From contig NZ_LT707064.1 of NCBI RefSeq assembly GCF_900156465.1, positions 3,194,501 through 3,258,500 of the forward strand: 64,000 nucleotides of DNA. Reading direction: 5' to 3'. Positions 26,217-34,238 of the stretch are shown here, piece by piece (positions within the stretch are counted from its first letter, which is position 1; each line of letters begins with the position of its first letter). The position numbers were made by a program, and so were the translations under genes. The stretch is from Pseudomonas sp. 7SR1. GTDB taxonomy: Bacteria > Pseudomonadota > Gammaproteobacteria > Pseudomonadales > Pseudomonadaceae. The notes beneath the pieces were generated by a model. That model did no database searches and was not told the origin of the DNA. It saw nothing but the letters and a program-made list of their open reading frames with translations.

Positions 26217-27992
26217 TCAGTCCAGCAGCGAAATGGCGGTTGGTGCATCGTTGCCCACCAGCGCCAGGTCTTCGAACTCGTTGACCGCGTTGATCTCGGT
26301 ACCCATGGAAATATTGGTCACCCGCTCCAGGATGATCTCGACGATCACCGGTACCCTGAATTCCTCGATCATGTCCTGGGCCTTGCGCAGCGCCGGCTGG
26401 ATGCCGGATGGCTCGAATACCCGCAGCGCCTTGCACCCCAGGCCCTCGGCCACGGCGATGTGGTCCACGCCATAGCCGTTGAGCTCCGGCGCGTTGAGGT
26501 TGTCGAAGGACAGCTGCACGCAGTAGTCCATATCGAACCCGCGCTGGGCCTGGCGGATCAGTCCGAGGTAGGAGTTGTTCACCACGACATGGATGTAGGG
26601 CAGCTTGAACTGCGCCCCCACCGCCAGTTCTTCGATCATGAACTGGAAGTCGTAGTCCCCCGACAGCGCCACGACCTTGCGGCTCGGATCGGCCTTGACC
26701 ACCCCCAGTGCCGCCGGAATGGTCCAGCCAAGTGGACCTGCCTGGCCGCAGTTGATCCAGTGACGCGGCTTGTAGACATGCAGGAACTGCGCACCGGCGA
26801 TCTGGGAAAGGCCGATGGTGCTCACGTAGCAGGTGTCCTTGTCGAACACCTGGTTCATTTCCTCGTACACCCGTTGCGGCTTGACCGGCACGTTGTCGAA
26901 GTGAGTCTTGCGCTGCAGGCTGGCCTTGCGCTGGCGGCAGTCCTGCAACCAGGCGCTGCGGTCCTTCAGCTTGCCTGCGGCCTGCCATTCGCGGGCCACT
27001 TCGATGAACGCCGTCAGCGCCGAAGCGGCATCGGAGACGATACCCAGGTCGGGTGTGAAGACCCGGCCGATCTGGGTCGGCTCGATATCCACATGAATGA
27101 ACGTTCGGCCTTCTGTATAGACGTCCACCGAGCCGGTGTGACGGTTGGCCCAGCGGTTGCCGATACCCAGCACCAGGTCCGACTTGAGCAGGGTCGCGTT
27201 GCCGTAACGATGGGATGTCTGCAAGCCGACCATGCCGACCATCTGGGGATGATCGTCCGGGATGGTTCCCCAGCCCATCAGCGTAGGGATTACCGGAATG
27301 CCGGTCAGCTCGGCGAACTCCACCAGCAGGTCGCTGGCATCGGCGTTGATGATGCCGCCACCGGCCACCAGCAGGGGACGCTCGGCCTGATTGAGCATGG
27401 CCAGGGCTTTCTCGATCTGCACGCGGTTGGCGGCGGGTTTGGCCAGGGGCAGCGGCTGGTAGGCATCGATGTCGAATTCGATCTCGGCCATCTGCACATC
27501 GAAGGGCAAATCGATCAGCACCGGGCCCGGACGGCCGGAGCGCATCTCGAAGAATGCCTTCTGGAAGGCATACGGCACTTGTCCGGGTTCGAGCACGGTG
27601 GTCGCCCACTTGGTCACGGGCTTGACGATGCTGGTGATATCCACCGCCTGGAAGTCTTCCTTGTGCAGGCGAGCGCGGGGGGCTTGCCCGGTAATGCACA
27701 GGATGGGAATGGAATCGGCCGAGGCGCTGTAGAGCCCGGTCACCATGTCGGTACCGGCCGGACCCGAGGTACCGATGCATACGCCGATATTGCCGGCCTT
27801 GGTGCGGGTGTAACCCTCGGCCATGTGCGAGGCGCCTTCAACGTGGCGAGCGAGGACATGATCGATGCCGCCCACCTTTTGCAGGGCCGAGTACAGCGGG
27901 TTGATCGCAGCGCCCGGGATACCGAAGGCGGTGTCCACGCCTTCACGGCGCATCACCAGAACAGCGGCTTCGATTGCTCTCATTTTGCTCAT
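26217..27992 (-). CDS. gcl: Glyoxylate carboligase (tartronate-semialdehyde synthase)
   Basis: A 591-residue thiamine-diphosphate enzyme joining two glyoxylates into tartronate semialdehyde with loss of CO2. The ATG at 27992 ([20 protein letters not shown]) follows AAGAGG. Val51 ([14 protein letters not shown]) takes the place of the Glu used by other ThDP enzymes, as in E. coli Gcl. The ThDP-Mg site is [20 protein letters not shown] with [13 protein letters not shown]. First gene of the operon gcl-hyi-glxR-ttuD-pyk. The operator TTGTATACAA lies 27 bp before the start, and CAAAACAA beside the ATG resembles a Crc/Hfq CA motif. Confidence 0.97.
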   Translation of the reverse strand: MSKMRAIEAAVLVMRREGVDTAFGIPGAAINPLYSALQKVGGIDHVLARHVEGASHMAEGYTRTKAGNIGVCIGTSGPAGTDMVTGLYSASADSIPILCITGQAPRARLHKEDFQAVDITSIVKPVTKWATTVLEPGQVPYAFQKAFFEMRSGRPGPVLIDLPFDVQMAEIEFDIDAYQPLPLAKPAANRVQIEKALAMLNQAERPLLVAGGGIINADASDLLVEFAELTGIPVIPTLMGWGTIPDDHPQMVGMVGLQTSHRYGNATLLKSDLVLGIGNRWANRHTGSVDVYTEGRTFIHVDIEPTQIGRVFTPDLGIVSDAASALTAFIEVAREWQAAGKLKDRSAWLQDCRQRKASLQRKTHFDNVPVKPQRVYEEMNQVFDKDTCYVSTIGLSQIAGAQFLHVYKPRHWINCGQAGPLGWTIPAALGVVKADPSRKVVALSGDYDFQFMIEELAVGAQFKLPYIHVVVNNSYLGLIRQAQRGFDMDYCVQLSFDNLNAPELNGYGVDHIAVAEGLGCKALRVFEPSGIQPALRKAQDMIEEFRVPVIVEIILERVTNISMGTEINAVNEFEDLALVGNDAPTAISLLD

Positions 27993-28018
27993 TGTTTTGT
28001 GCCTCTTGCGTTTTGTAA

Positions 28019-28028
28019 TTGTATACAA
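28019..28028. promoter_or_regulatory. Palindromic operator TTGTATACAA, copy 2 (gcl side)
   Basis: Lies 27 bp upstream of the gcl start on the minus strand, in a position to overlap the -10 region or the first transcribed bases. Same sequence as at the NCS2 permease promoter. Confidence 0.65.
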
Positions 28029-28158
28029 GTTGCTGTGTGGCGGAGTTTATTCACGGCAAGAGGCTCAGGTCAATGCCTTTTCTCAAGCGGCTGTTTCATT
28101 GCCTCGTCCCCAGGAATGCGCCGGCCTTTCGTCGATAATGAGACTGTGTAGAGTATTT

Positions 28159-28168
28159 TTGTATACAA
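28159..28168. promoter_or_regulatory. Palindromic operator TTGTATACAA, copy 3 (glcG-like side)
   Basis: Lies about 93 bp upstream of the glcG-like start. It is 140 bp centre-to-centre from copy 2, so one regulator could occupy both divergent promoters, possibly by looping. Confidence 0.65.
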
Positions 28169-28260
28169 AAAATGTGTTTGTTGTGTTCTATTTGGCTGGT
28201 CCGGTTTTGCTGGAAATTTGATCCGGAAGGCTTCTCCATAACAAAAGAAGGACAGCACCC

Positions 28261-28701
28261 ATGAGCGCTTTAACCTTGGAAACAGCCGTAGACCTGGCAA
28301 GACAGGCCCTTGCCGCGGGACGGGAAATCAACGCCGCCCCCTTGACCGTGGCGGTCCTGGACGGCGGCGGGCATCTCATCACCCTGCAGCGCGAGGACGG
28401 CGCCAGCCTGCTTCGCCCACAGATCGCCATCGGCAAGGCTTGGGGCGCTATCGCCCTGGGCAAAGGCTCCCGCCTGCTCGCCCAGGACGCCCAACAACGC
28501 CCGGCGTTCTTTGCGGCTTTGAATGGGTTGGGACAAGGCAACGTCGTACCGGCCCCGGGTGGGGTGTTGATCAGGGATCAGGATGGGAGGGTGCTGGGGG
28601 CGATGGGGGTCAGCGGCGATGTTTCGGATGTGGATGAGCAGGTGGCGATCAAGGCTGTGGAGGCGGTGGGGTTGTGGGCGGATGCGGGGATGGTTGTCTG
28701 A
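28261..28701 (+). CDS. GlcG/HbpS-family protein of unknown function
   Basis: A 146-residue protein of the GlcG/HbpS (DUF336) family. The family pattern is seen in TVAVLDGGGHLITLQREDGA, RPQIAIGKAWGAIALGKGSR and GGVLIRDQDGRVLGAMGVSG. It has no signal peptide, so it is cytosolic. Relatives occur with glycolate and glyoxylate genes, and HbpS binds heme, but the role in this pathway is not known. It is divergent from gcl across 230 bp and carries the same operator, arguing that it serves the same pathway. Confidence 0.88.
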   Translation: MSALTLETAVDLARQALAAGREINAAPLTVAVLDGGGHLITLQREDGASLLRPQIAIGKAWGAIALGKGSRLLAQDAQQRPAFFAALNGLGQGNVVPAPGGVLIRDQDGRVLGAMGVSGDVSDVDEQVAIKAVEAVGLWADAGMVV

Positions 28702-28728
28702 TTTTGTGGTGAGTGGGCCGGCGCCATT

Positions 28729-28818
28729 GTGAGCGAGCTCGCTCACACAGGGTTTGATGCTGGACACATAGTGTCTAGACACCGCAAACCAGTGTGGGAG
28801 GGGGCTTGCTCGCGATGA
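28729..28818. repeat. Degenerate REP pair after the glcG-like gene
   Basis: A self-complementary TGTGAGCGAGCTCGCTCACA (28729-28748) and a separate TGTGGGAGGGGGCTTGCTCG (from 28793). Both are divergent from the main REP type. Confidence 0.7.
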
Positions 28819-28827
28819 AGCCTCGGG

Positions 28828-29436
28828 CTATCGGTCTGGCTCGCATCCCTTCAACACCAACCGGATAATTGTCTGCGCCGCGGCTTCGTAGTCGGTTTCA
28901 TCCAGCTTCGCCTTGCCGGTCACGGCGGAGATCTGCCAGTCGAAATCGGCGTAGGTCTGGGTAGCCGCCCAGATGCTGAACATCAGGTGGTTGGGGTCGA
29001 CGGGGGCGATCTGGCCGCGGTCGATCCAGGTCTGGATGCACTCGATGTTGTGCCGGGCCTGGGCGTTGAGCTGTTCCACCAGGTCGGGGCTCAGGTGCGG
29101 GGCGCCGTGCATGATTTCGCTGGCGAAGACTTTCGAGGCAAAGGGCAGGTCGCGGGAGATGCGGATCTTGGAGCGGATGTAGTGACTGAGCACCTCGCCC
29201 GGCACGCCATCGGCGTTGAACGGCGTCGAGGCCTGGAGGATGGGTTCGATGATGCTTTCCAGGACTTCCCGATACAGGTTTTCCTTGGATTTGAAGTAGT
29301 AGTAGACGTTGGGTTTGGGCAGGCCCGCCTTGGCTGCGATGTCGCTGGTCTTGGTCGCCGCGAAGCCCTTGTCGGCAAATTCCTCGCTGGCGGCACGCAG
29401 GATCAATTCTTTGTTGCGCTCGCGGATAGTGCTCAT
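28828..29436 (-). CDS. TetR/AcrR-family regulator (RutR-like)
   Basis: A 202-residue repressor. The ATG at 29436 (MSTIRERNKELILRAASEEF) is preferred over a longer upstream start. The helix-turn-helix is TKTSDIAAKAGLPKPNVYYY followed by FKSKENLYREVL. The long C-terminal ligand domain resembles RutR-type regulators of pyrimidine/purine metabolism. It converges on the glcG-like gene and is a positional candidate to control the gcl region. However, the TTGTATACAA palindrome looks more like a GntR site than a TetR site. Ligand unknown. Confidence 0.88.
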   Translation of the reverse strand: MSTIRERNKELILRAASEEFADKGFAATKTSDIAAKAGLPKPNVYYYFKSKENLYREVLESIIEPILQASTPFNADGVPGEVLSHYIRSKIRISRDLPFASKVFASEIMHGAPHLSPDLVEQLNAQARHNIECIQTWIDRGQIAPVDPNHLMFSIWAATQTYADFDWQISAVTGKAKLDETDYEAAAQTIIRLVLKGCEPDR

Positions 29437-29564
29437 AAACCCAGGGGTTCCTTGCCTGTTCTGGCGGTTGCGCATGGTAGCACCGGCCTCGTGAGGCGCT
29501 CAAGAATGCCCCGGATTGACGCATGCGCTATGCTGCGCAGCATTTATGATCAAGGAGCCTTTCC

Positions 29565-30479
29565 ATGGCCGGAAGCAGTTTGCTGGTGCTGATCGATGAC
29601 ATCGCCACCGTGCTCGACGATGTTGCATTGATGACCAAGATGGCCGCCAAGAAAACCGCCGGGGTGCTCGGCGATGACCTGGCACTCAATGCCCAGCAGG
29701 TCTCCGGCGTCCGTGCCGAGCGAGAGTTGCCCGTGGTCTGGGCGGTGGCGAAGGGGTCCTTCATCAACAAACTGATCCTGGTGCCTTCGGCCCTGGCCAT
29801 CAGCGCTTTCGTACCCTGGCTGGTGACGCCGTTGTTGATGGTGGGGGGCGCCTACCTGTGCTTCGAAGGCTTCGAAAAGCTCGCCCACAAGTTTCTTCAC
29901 AGCCCGGCCGAGGACCAGGCCGAGCATGAGCAATTGGTGGAGGCGGTGGCTGACCCGGCGGTCGACCTGGTGGCCTTCGAAAAGGACAAGATCAAGGGCG
30001 CGGTGCGCACCGACTTCATCCTGTCGGCGGAAATCATCGCCATTACCCTGGGCACCGTGGCCGATGCACCATTGACCCAGCAGGTGATCGTGCTGTCGGG
30101 CATCGCTATCGTCATGACGGTGGGTGTCTACGGCCTGGTGGCCGGGATCGTCAAGCTCGATGACCTGGGCCTGTGGTTGACGCAGAAACCAGGCCAGGCC
30201 GCCAAAAGCATCGGCGGTGCGATCCTGAGTGCGGCCCCCTACATGATGAAAAGCCTGTCGGTGATCGGCACGGCGGCGATGTTTCTGGTGGGCGGTGGCA
30301 TCCTGACCCATGGCGTGCCAGTGGTGCATCACTGGATCGAAGGCGTGGCGACCAGTGCTGGCGGTGCCGGGTTTATCGTGCCGATGCTGCTCAATGCGGT
30401 GGCGGGGATCGTGGCAGGGGCGGCGGTGTTGGCGGGGGTGATGGTTGTCGGCAAGGTCTGGAAAGCGCTGAAAGGCTAA
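29565..30479 (+). CDS. DUF808 (YedI-like) inner-membrane protein
   Basis: A 304-residue membrane protein starting [20 protein letters not shown], then [20 protein letters not shown], the DUF808/YedI family hallmark. Hydrophobic segments lie near 75-110, 160-215 and 235-300. A cytosolic loop with a cluster of acidic residues ([20 protein letters not shown]) follows the first pair of helices. Function is unknown in all members. It stands alone between the TetR gene and a REPIN. Confidence 0.87.
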   Translation: MAGSSLLVLIDDIATVLDDVALMTKMAAKKTAGVLGDDLALNAQQVSGVRAERELPVVWAVAKGSFINKLILVPSALAISAFVPWLVTPLLMVGGAYLCFEGFEKLAHKFLHSPAEDQAEHEQLVEAVADPAVDLVAFEKDKIKGAVRTDFILSAEIIAITLGTVADAPLTQQVIVLSGIAIVMTVGVYGLVAGIVKLDDLGLWLTQKPGQAAKSIGGAILSAAPYMMKSLSVIGTAAMFLVGGGILTHGVPVVHHWIEGVATSAGGAGFIVPMLLNAVAGIVAGAAVLAGVMVVGKVWKALKG

Positions 30480-30500
30480 GACCTGGCAACCCATGATAAC

Positions 30501-30590
30501 TGTGGGAGCGAGCTCGTTCGCGATAGCGGTCTGTCAGACAACATCAAGGTTGAATGTCAGGCCCTCATCGCGAGCAAGCTCGCTCCCACA
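30501..30590. repeat. REPIN after DUF808 gene
   Basis: A REP doublet TGTGGGAGCGAGCTCGTTCG ... CATCGCGAGCAAGCTCGCTC with a spacer containing AACATCAAGGTTGAATGTC. Confidence 0.88.
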
Positions 30591-30611
30591 GAGGGTTTGG
30601 GGCGGCGAAAA

Positions 30612-31400
30612 TTACTCGGCAATCTGCAACTTGCGTGACTCGGTGTACACGTAGCGCACCTTCTCGTATTCGAACGGCGAGTTCAGCTGGCCGTAGCGGA
30701 AGCTGGTCTGGTAACGCCGGTCCACGCCACGCAAGAGCAGCAGTTCCGGGTGGTTGGAGCTGACCTCAGAGACGTTCAGGAAGTTGATCGCCGATTCGGC
30801 GGTGTAATCCACCAGCAAGCCCGAAGTATCCCGCAGGTTCGAAGGGCCGAAGATCGGCAGTACGAAGTACGCCCCGGCTGGCACGCCATAGAAGCCCAGT
30901 GTCTGGCCGAAGTCCTCGCTCTGGCGCGGCAGGCCCATGGCGGTGGCCGGGTCCCACAGGCCGGCGATGCCGACGGTGGTGTTGAGCAGCAGCCGCGCCG
31001 TGGTTTCCATCGAACGCTTGCCCTTGAACTGCAGCAGGCTGTTCATCAGGTTCGGCACATCCCCCAGGTTGTTGAAGAAATTGCTGACCCCTGTGCGCAC
31101 GAAACTCGGGGTGATGTAGCGATAGCCGTCCACCACCGGCAGGAACACCCATTGGTCGAAGCGGTAGTTGAAGTGATAGACGCGACGGTTCCAGGATTCC
31201 AGCGGGTCATAGACGTTCAAGGCGCTGAGGGTCGAGCGCTCGAATTCCCGCTGGTCCAGCCCTGGGTTGAACTTGAGCTTGGTCAAGGGCTCCTTGAAGC
31301 CGTCGGCGTCCTCTACCACGGGGTCGTTGGCCTTGCTGTTGTCGGCATGAACAAGGCCTGCGCTCATTAAAGCGGCGATAAGCAGGAGATATTTAGCCAC
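30612..31400 (-). CDS. MlaA/VacJ-family protein without a lipobox cysteine
   Basis: A 262-residue protein matching MlaA, the outer-membrane part of the Mla lipid-transport path. Diagnostic segments are YDPLESWNRRVYHFNYRFDQ, FFNNLGDVPNLMNSLLQFKG, and TVGIAGLWDPATAMGLPRQS with FGQTLGFYGVPAGAYFVLPI. Unlike E. coli MlaA, its signal peptide (MAKYLLLIAALMSAGLVHA) has no cysteine and fits signal peptidase I, so it is not a lipoprotein. Its start overlaps the upstream hydrolase gene by 8 bp, indicating translational coupling. It may be a paralogue of the canonical MlaA with a different role. Confidence 0.85.
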   Translation of the reverse strand: MAKYLLLIAALMSAGLVHADNSKANDPVVEDADGFKEPLTKLKFNPGLDQREFERSTLSALNVYDPLESWNRRVYHFNYRFDQWVFLPVVDGYRYITPSFVRTGVSNFFNNLGDVPNLMNSLLQFKGKRSMETTARLLLNTTVGIAGLWDPATAMGLPRQSEDFGQTLGFYGVPAGAYFVLPIFGPSNLRDTSGLLVDYTAESAINFLNVSEVSSNHPELLLLRGVDRRYQTSFRYGQLNSPFEYEKVRYVYTESRKLQIAE

Positions 31401-32691
31401 GGAAGAACTCCAGCATGGCGTCGCTGTTGACGCGATAGTTAAGGTTGCCGCAGTGGCCGCCCAGTGGATAAACCGTCAGGCGGTCACCAAAGGTCTTGCG
31501 CAGGAAGCCCAGGTCGCCAGGGCCGAGAATGACGTCGTCGGCGTTGTGCATGACGGCGATCTTGGGGCTATCGTGCAGGTAGTCCTTCAGTGCATAGAGG
31601 CTGACCTGATCGATCAGCTGCAGCAGGCTGCCGCCATCGGTGCGCGCGCGCCACATTGGAATCACCTGTTCGGTGAGGTAGCAGTCGAAATCGCATTGCA
31701 GTGCACGCTTGAGGAACGGCGACAGGCTGGTGCTTTCTGAGATCGGGTATTTGGGTGGGGTGATAAGGCCGCGGCGGTTGATCAGGTCCGAAGTGAACGC
31801 GATATCGGCCGCCGAAAAGCGGAACGATGTGCCGATCAGCATTGCCATCTGCTCGTTGCTCAGGTGTTGCTTGGATTGCTGGAAGTCATAGAGCAAGGCG
31901 TCGTTGAGGTCGATGTAGCCTTTTTGCTGGAAGTAGCGGGTCAGCTTGTTCAGCACCAGTTCATAGAAGGTGGTGGTGCTGTTGATACCTTTCACCTCGG
32001 TCTGGACCAGTTTGTCCAGGTTGGTGATCGAGGTGTAGAGGTTCACCGGAGGATTGAGCAGCAGCACTTTCTTGAAATTGAAGCTGCGCCGGGTTTCATC
32101 CAGGTGGGCGACAAACGCCGCGTCCAGGGCGCCGAGGCTATAGCCGGTGAGGTAGTACTCGGTCACCGGTACGTTGGGGTTCTGCGCACGCACGGCTTGC
32201 ATCACCCGGTACATATCCTCGGCGTCTTCCTTGGTGATGCCCGGCGTGGCGAAGCGCGAGGCGGCGCTCATGAAGTCGAAGCTGGTGGGCGAAGACAGCT
32301 GCACCACGTGGTACCCGGCCTTGTAGTAGAGGCGCTTGAGGTATTCGTTGAGGGTGCTGTCGTAGCGAGCCCCGGTCCCGGCGATCAGGAAGATCAGCGG
32401 CGCCGGCTTGTCCTGGGTGGCCATGCGGTAGGTGAGACTTTTTACCGGCCAGAAATTGTCCGGCAGGATGAACTCGCGTTCCGGGCGCAGAGTGACGCTA
32501 TGGTCCGCCTGGTTGATGTCTTCGACCAGAGGCAGCTCCGGGCGCAGGTCGGGCGGTGTGGTGGCGATGGTCGCCTCGAACGGGTTGGTCAAAGGGTAGC
32601 CATAGCTGGCGGCGTCGATATCCGCCGCCAGCGCGGACGCACTCAGAAGAAGGCCGCCGGCGAGGGCAGCGAAGCGCAAGGAACGGAGCAT
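31393..32691 (-). CDS. Exported alpha/beta-hydrolase-fold protein coupled to MlaA-like gene
   Basis: A 432-residue protein with a signal peptide (about residues 1-22, cleaving after ALA). The serine-hydrolase elbow GYSLGA is at about 168, preceded by an IFLIAGTGARYDSTLNEYLK oxyanion region. A C-terminal HNADDVILGPGDL could supply the acid and GGHCGNLNYR the histidine. The fold is therefore a periplasmic esterase/lipase. Similar genes are sometimes misnamed serine/threonine kinases; no kinase motif is present. The overlap with the MlaA-like gene suggests the pair acts on envelope lipids together; this is inference. Confidence 0.8.
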   Translation of the reverse strand: MLRSLRFAALAGGLLLSASALAADIDAASYGYPLTNPFEATIATTPPDLRPELPLVEDINQADHSVTLRPEREFILPDNFWPVKSLTYRMATQDKPAPLIFLIAGTGARYDSTLNEYLKRLYYKAGYHVVQLSSPTSFDFMSAASRFATPGITKEDAEDMYRVMQAVRAQNPNVPVTEYYLTGYSLGALDAAFVAHLDETRRSFNFKKVLLLNPPVNLYTSITNLDKLVQTEVKGINSTTTFYELVLNKLTRYFQQKGYIDLNDALLYDFQQSKQHLSNEQMAMLIGTSFRFSAADIAFTSDLINRRGLITPPKYPISESTSLSPFLKRALQCDFDCYLTEQVIPMWRARTDGGSLLQLIDQVSLYALKDYLHDSPKIAVMHNADDVILGPGDLGFLRKTFGDRLTVYPLGGHCGNLNYRVNSDAMLEFFRG

Positions 32692-32850
32692 GACGGTATC
32701 CCTTAGAGGAAGGTGCCGAATGAAGGTCGCAGGCTATGACCACCGAAGTGAAGCCTAGTGCCATGACGGACATTAAACAGGTATGAACGTGGCGCAATGG
32801 CTACGGGACGATACACGTTGCGGCCGGTTGGTGGCTAGTTGCCTTCGACT

Positions 32851-32877
32851 TGTCGCTGATGGCGTTCTCATGTCGTT
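32851..32877 (+). promoter_or_regulatory. AraC-type direct repeats TGTCG(C/T)T
   Basis: TGTCGCT at 32851-32857 and TGTCGTT at 32871-32877 lie on the same strand, two helical turns apart. That is the geometry used by AraC-family activators such as GbdR, which control betaine uptake genes in Pseudomonas. A match to the real GbdR consensus was not verified. Confidence 0.35.
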
Positions 32878-33017
32878 TCCCGCTGTTTCGAGGTCGCTGC
32901 CAGAGCAGGTCCCGGATCGGCGCAGGCCGATGATCGACAGGTCAGTACTCCACTGGCGTTCGAGGCAGTTAGGCAGGCGAGCGTGATGGGGGCGCTGGGC
33001 ACCATAAAAAATACGTT

Positions 33018-33033
33018 GATGTCGCTCGACATC
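33018..33033. promoter_or_regulatory. Perfect inverted repeat GATGTCG-CT-CGACATC
   Basis: Seven-base arms with a 2-bp centre, 33 bp before the start of the betaine-binding gene. Either an operator or a small hairpin in the leader. Confidence 0.4.
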
Positions 33034-33065
33034 CGTCGGGCGCAGCACTTTCGGGGAAGTAAACG

Positions 33066-33920
33066 ATGAAGATGCGACGACTCTTGGGCGCAGGTGCCGC
33101 ACTGGTACTGGCGATCAGCTCCACCCTGGCCAGCGCCGAAACCAAAACCCTGAGCATCGGTTACGTTGACGGCTGGTCCGATAGCGTCGCGACCACTCAC
33201 GTGGCGGCCGAAGTCATCCAGCAGAAGCTCGGTTATGACGTGAAACTGCAGGCGGTCGCGACCGGGATCATGTGGCAAGGTGTAGCCACCGGCAAGCTCG
33301 ATGCAATGCTCTCGGCCTGGTTGCCGGTGACCCATGGCGATTACTGGACCAAGAACAAGGATCAGGTCGTCGACTACGGCCCCAACTTCAAGGACGCGAA
33401 AATCGGCCTGATCGTGCCTGAGTACGTCAAGGCCCAGACTGTGGCCGACCTCAAGACCGATGACAGCTTCAAGAAACGCATCGTCGGCATCGACGCCGGT
33501 TCGGGCGTGATGCTCAAGACGGAACAGGCCATCAAGGATTACGACCTGACCGGCTATCAACTCAAGGCCAGTTCCGGCGCCGGCATGATCGCCGAGCTGA
33601 CCCGTGCCGAGAAGAAGAACGAATCCATCGCCGTCACCGGTTGGGTGCCGCACTGGATGTTCGCCAAATGGAAACTGCGCTTCCTGGAAGACCCGAAAGG
33701 CGTCTATGGCGCGGCTGAAACCGTGAACAGCATCGGCAGCAAGGGCCTGGAGGCCAAGGCACCGGAAGTGGTGGCGTTCCTGAAGAAATTCCAATGGGCT
33801 TCGAAGGACGAAATCGGCGAAGTCATGCTGGCGATCCAGGAAGGTGCCAAGCCGGACGCCGCTGCCAAGGATTGGGTTGCCAAGCACCCGGACCGCGTCA
33901 AAGAGTGGACCGGCAAATAA
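33066..33920 (+). CDS. Glycine-betaine/choline-type ABC substrate-binding protein
   Basis: A 284-residue periplasmic protein of the OpuAC/ProX family. A signal peptide (MKMRRLLGAGAALVLAISST, then LASA) precedes SIGYVDGWSDSVATTHVAAE. Aromatic residues that could form the ammonium-binding cage occur in ATGIMWQGVATGKLDAMLSA and VTGWVPHWMFAKWKLRFLED. No permease or ATPase gene is nearby, as for the orphan Pseudomonas proteins CaiX, BetX and CbcX that share the Cbc transporter. Ligand (betaine, choline or carnitine) not resolved. A terminator follows. Confidence 0.9.
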   Translation: MKMRRLLGAGAALVLAISSTLASAETKTLSIGYVDGWSDSVATTHVAAEVIQQKLGYDVKLQAVATGIMWQGVATGKLDAMLSAWLPVTHGDYWTKNKDQVVDYGPNFKDAKIGLIVPEYVKAQTVADLKTDDSFKKRIVGIDAGSGVMLKTEQAIKDYDLTGYQLKASSGAGMIAELTRAEKKNESIAVTGWVPHWMFAKWKLRFLEDPKGVYGAAETVNSIGSKGLEAKAPEVVAFLKKFQWASKDEIGEVMLAIQEGAKPDAAAKDWVAKHPDRVKEWTGK

Positions 33921-33943
33921 TTCACCTGGTTCAGCTGTCCCGC

Positions 33944-33977
33944 AAAACCGCATGACGTTGGGTCATGCGGTTTTTTT
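33944..33977 (+). terminator. Terminator after betaine-binding protein gene
   Basis: AAAACCGCATGAC / GTCATGCGGTTTT stem with a short loop, followed by a T-run. Confidence 0.85.
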
Positions 33978-34010
33978 GTGCCTGCAGTTTTTCGATTGGC
34001 GCCACTCCCC

Positions 34011-34100
34011 TGTGGGAGCGACTTTGCTCGCGATAGCGATGTGTCTGCTTGCATCCATGTTGAATGTGGCGCCGTCATCGCGAGCAGGCTCGCTCCCGCA
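34011..34100. repeat. REPIN, close twin of the hyi/gcl element
   Basis: Same doublet and same spacer text (GTGTCTGCTTGCATCCA, then GTTGAATGT and GCGCCGTCATCGCG) as at 26113-26201, with about seven differences by eye. Confidence 0.9.
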
Positions 34101-34230
34101 GGGGGTAACTGCCGGAATTTGGCTGGAAAATGGCAAAACCGTCATGTCGTTCTAATACTAAGGTCGTCTGGAACCTGGCCTTGAGCCGCATAGAGTAGAG
34201 TCGTTCCAATTAAATCTGTGCTGCGAGGAT

Positions 34231-34238
34231 AAAAACAA
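34231..34238 (+). promoter_or_regulatory. Candidate Crc/Hfq CA motif at the DUF485-actP start
   Basis: AAAAACAA fits AANAANAA and sits exactly between the ribosome site (GAGG) and the ATG of the DUF485 gene. Acetate uptake is a usual target of catabolite repression in Pseudomonas. Confidence 0.45.

Larger units (their letters stand above)
32692..33065. other. Intergenic regulatory region before the betaine-binding protein
   Basis: No gene was seen. It contains two direct repeats TGTCG(C/T)T exactly 20 bp apart (32851 and 32871) and a perfect inverted repeat GATGTCG-CT-CGACATC (33018-33033) close to the start codon. Confidence 0.5.
33921..34237. other. Intergenic region: terminator, REPIN and actP operon leader
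   Basis: No gene was seen. It holds the terminator at 33944-33977, the REPIN at 34011-34100, and then the promoter and leader of the DUF485-actP operon. Confidence 0.6.

Noticed and set aside
25918..27780. A 620-codon same-strand frame shifted within gcl and into hyi
   Set aside because: Pro/Arg-rich product with no recognisable domain, overlapping gcl throughout.
26166..28151. A 661-codon open frame antisense to gcl
   Set aside because: His/Gly/Gln-rich product typical of antisense frames in GC-rich DNA; gcl on the other strand is unambiguous.
28828..29436. TetR gene as the binder of TTGTATACAA
   Set aside because: Position is attractive, but the palindrome is short with a GTATAC core, closer to GntR/FCD sites than to usual TetR operators; left open rather than claimed.
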